This document shows, piece by piece, positions 29,382 to 30,526 of a DNA stretch of 30,526 nt; position 1 is the first letter of the stretch, and each line of letters starts with the position of its first letter. The stretch is from Bacillota bacterium (GTDB lineage Bacteria; Bacillota; Clostridia; Christensenellales; CAG-138), in the NCBI GenBank assembly GCA_023459335.1, contig JAEWUO010000021.1:1-30526 (forward strand), read 5' to 3'. The notes under the pieces are model-generated. The model did not search any database and had not been told where the DNA came from. It saw nothing but the letters and a program-made list of their open reading frames with translations. The position numbers and the translations under genes were made by a program.

Positions 29382-29410
29382 ATTATACCATCCTCTGCGC
29401 GTCTTGCAAA
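29382..29410 (-). promoter_or_regulatory. sigma-A promoter of holA with -10 next to ATG
   Basis: TTTGCA (29410-29405) and TATAAT (29387-29382) are 17 bases apart on the minus strand. Transcription should begin near 29375, so the holA message is probably leaderless. Confidence 0.65.
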
Positions 29411-29501
29411 CGATTGTTCTCAAAACAGAAAGATTTATTTCTTTTGCTTTTGTTTTTTAATAATACAGCAATTTGATTTTTGACAATTCGCGTCCACAAA
29501 G

Positions 29502-29647
29502 TAATCCACATGCTGGGGATAACTCTGTGGATAACGGCAGAAAATCCCAAACCAGACTACGCGGCCCTCCCAAAAAACGCCGTTTTCCGATGAACAAACA
29601 ATGACAAACCCAAACGGTTGTTCACACCATGCACAGAGTTATCCACA
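29502..29647. promoter_or_regulatory. cluster of DnaA-box-like sites between comEC and holA
   Basis: Within 146 bases there are two perfect DnaA boxes (TTATCCACA at 29639-29647 plus; its complement at 29526-29534) and close matches TAATCCACA (29502-29510, 8 of 9), TTATCCCCA on the minus strand (29514-29522, 8 of 9) and TTGTTCACA (29618-29626, 7 of 9). An AT-rich stretch (about 29427-29485) adjoins the cluster. The whole 299-base gap has no open frame. It may be a DnaA titration or regulatory site controlling holA; an origin is less likely (no dnaA/dnaN here and genes on both sides are on the minus strand). Confidence 0.65.
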
Positions 29648-29673
29648 TTGTGTACCATACAAATCAAATCCGA

Positions 29674-30526
29674 TCACAGCAGCGCCCAGAGCGCGGCCGA
29701 CGCGGCAAACAGAGCGCCGGAATACAACGCGCGGCGTTTCGCATTTCGCAGGCAGAGGCGTGAAGCGAACACCATTGCCGCCAGCCACAGCAAATACGCC
29801 GCCGCGTCCGGCGGGGGCAGGATCAGCGTGACGCTGCCGCCGAAACGCGCGACGGCGAGAATCACGCTCAGCGCGAGCCGCGCGATCCAGCACACTGCGC
29901 CGCCCAGCGCGAGCGAAAAATACGACAGCAGCACGCCGGCAACCGCGGGGATCAGAAACACCCCCGCAAGAGGAATCACGAACAGGTTCGTCACGACCGA
30001 CAACAGCTGCGCCTGCCCGAAAAAGTACGCGCTGGTCGGCAGCGTACCGACCACAACCGCCGCGCTCGCGCCGATGAGCCCCGACGCGCTGGAGCCGAGC
30101 CGCATCAGCGGACGCTGGAATACCGGCGCAAGCAGAATCATCGAAAGCACCGCCACAAACGAGAGCTGGAACCCCGCGTTCCAGAGCGAATAGGGGTTAT
30201 ACAGCAAGATCAGGATGAACGCGGCGGAGAGCGAACTTGCCGCGTCCAGCCGCCGTTTCAGAGGAAACGCCATCAGTCCGACGCAGAGCATGATGCCGCT
30301 GCGCACAACCGGCGGGGAAAACGCCGTAATCGCCGCATACAGCGCGCAGAAGACCGCGACGGCAATAAAGCGCACCCAGGCGTTCCGGCGGAAGAGCAGC
30401 GAAAACGCCGCCGCGAGCAGGGAAACATGCAGGCCGGATACCGCCAGCAGGTGCGCGATGCCCGTATTGCGAAACGCCGTCAGCATCTCATCGTCGATAT
30501 CCGACGTATCGCCCAGAATCATTCCC
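29674..30526 (-). CDS. comEC: ComEC/Rec2 competence channel, C-terminal part (partial)
   Basis: The gene enters from the right edge and ends at TGA 29674-29676; about 283 residues are visible. They hold the end of the Competence domain of ComEC, the membrane channel that takes single-stranded DNA into the cell: Ile-Ala-His-Leu-Leu-Ala-Val-Ser-Gly-Leu-His-Val-Ser at the start and Asn-Pro-Tyr-Ser-Leu-Trp-Asn-Ala-Gly-Phe-Gln-Leu-Ser-Phe in the middle, with many membrane helices. The reading frame stops after a last helix; the metallo-beta-lactamase domain that usually ends ComEC is absent, and none is encoded immediately downstream. The order comEC-holA matches Bacillus. Whether the cell is competent cannot be judged here. 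Confidence 0.88.
   Translation of the reverse strand, partial: GMILGDTSDIDDEMLTAFRNTGIAHLLAVSGLHVSLLAAAFSLLFRRNAWVRFIAVAVFCALYAAITAFSPPVVRSGIMLCVGLMAFPLKRRLDAASSLSAAFILILLYNPYSLWNAGFQLSFVAVLSMILLAPVFQRPLMRLGSSASGLIGASAAVVVGTLPTSAYFFGQAQLLSVVTNLFVIPLAGVFLIPAVAGVLLSYFSLALGGAVCWIARLALSVILAVARFGGSVTLILPPPDAAAYLLWLAAMVFASRLCLRNAKRRALYSGALFAASAALWALL

Noticed and set aside
29427..29647. Calling the DnaA-box cluster the chromosomal origin
   Set aside because: No dnaA, dnaN or other origin-linked genes are present, and both flanking genes lie on the minus strand. Kept only as a DnaA-binding region.
1..30526. CRISPR array, prophage, transposon or RNA genes
   Set aside because: No regularly spaced direct repeats, transposase or phage structural genes, and no tRNA or rRNA segments were recognised on either strand.

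Overview
The window looks like a chromosomal segment of a Gram-positive, anaerobe-type Firmicute (Clostridia-like) with fairly high G+C. The evidence is a comEC-holA gene order as in Bacillus, a TPP riboswitch in front of an ECF-type thiamine S-component (ThiT), RqcP (YabO), VanZ, a WYL regulator, an Lsa-type ABC-F protein, lipoproteins and single-membrane-span surface proteins, plus consensus sigma-A promoters and U-tract terminators. I cannot place it to genus. No rRNA, tRNA, CRISPR array, insertion sequence or prophage gene was recognised.

Layout. 1-3.8 kb: the end of an NADP isocitrate dehydrogenase, two secreted or surface beta-helix-like proteins, and between them a sigma factor with a small membrane protein. 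4.0-7.6 kb: a MacA/MacB-type export operon (adaptor, ATPase, permease). 7.7-8.8 kb: two tandem YcxB-like membrane proteins behind a perfect sigma-A promoter. 8.8-11.5 kb: a WYL regulator, DUF3795, DUF3788 and an AlkZ-related winged-helix protein; a TGACA-N6-TGTCAGGTT inverted repeat occurs before the regulator and again before the DUF3795 gene. 11.6-14.2 kb (minus strand): an ECF sigma factor overlapping a membrane-anchored beta-propeller protein. 14.3-16.0 kb: an Lsa-family ABC-F ribosome protection gene behind a roughly 200-nt leader with a three-codon upstream ORF, a U-tract hairpin and alternative pairings. 16.0-17.6 kb (minus): VanZ and a two-gene membrane-protein operon. 17.6-19.4 kb: DUF2804 and a HAD hydrolase. 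19.5-21.8 kb: thiT with TPP riboswitch on the minus strand, divergent from rqcP-ispDF. 21.9-23.0 kb: a frameshifted metallophosphoesterase. 23.5-25.6 kb: an M15 peptidase lipoprotein. 25.6-30.5 kb (minus): comEC (cut by the window end), a cluster of DnaA-box-like sites, holA, two Dabb proteins and uvrB.

Themes. Three promoter-start arrangements (17551 minus, 16760 minus, 29374 minus), and less clearly 8875 plus, put the -10 box so close to the start codon that leaderless mRNAs are likely. The most interesting candidates are the antibiotic-type attenuator before the ABC-F gene, the WYL-centred module with repeated operators, the DnaA-box cluster between comEC and holA, and the ECF sigma/beta-propeller pair. 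Several genes occur as tandem paralogues (YcxB, Dabb). Functions beyond family level are inference.
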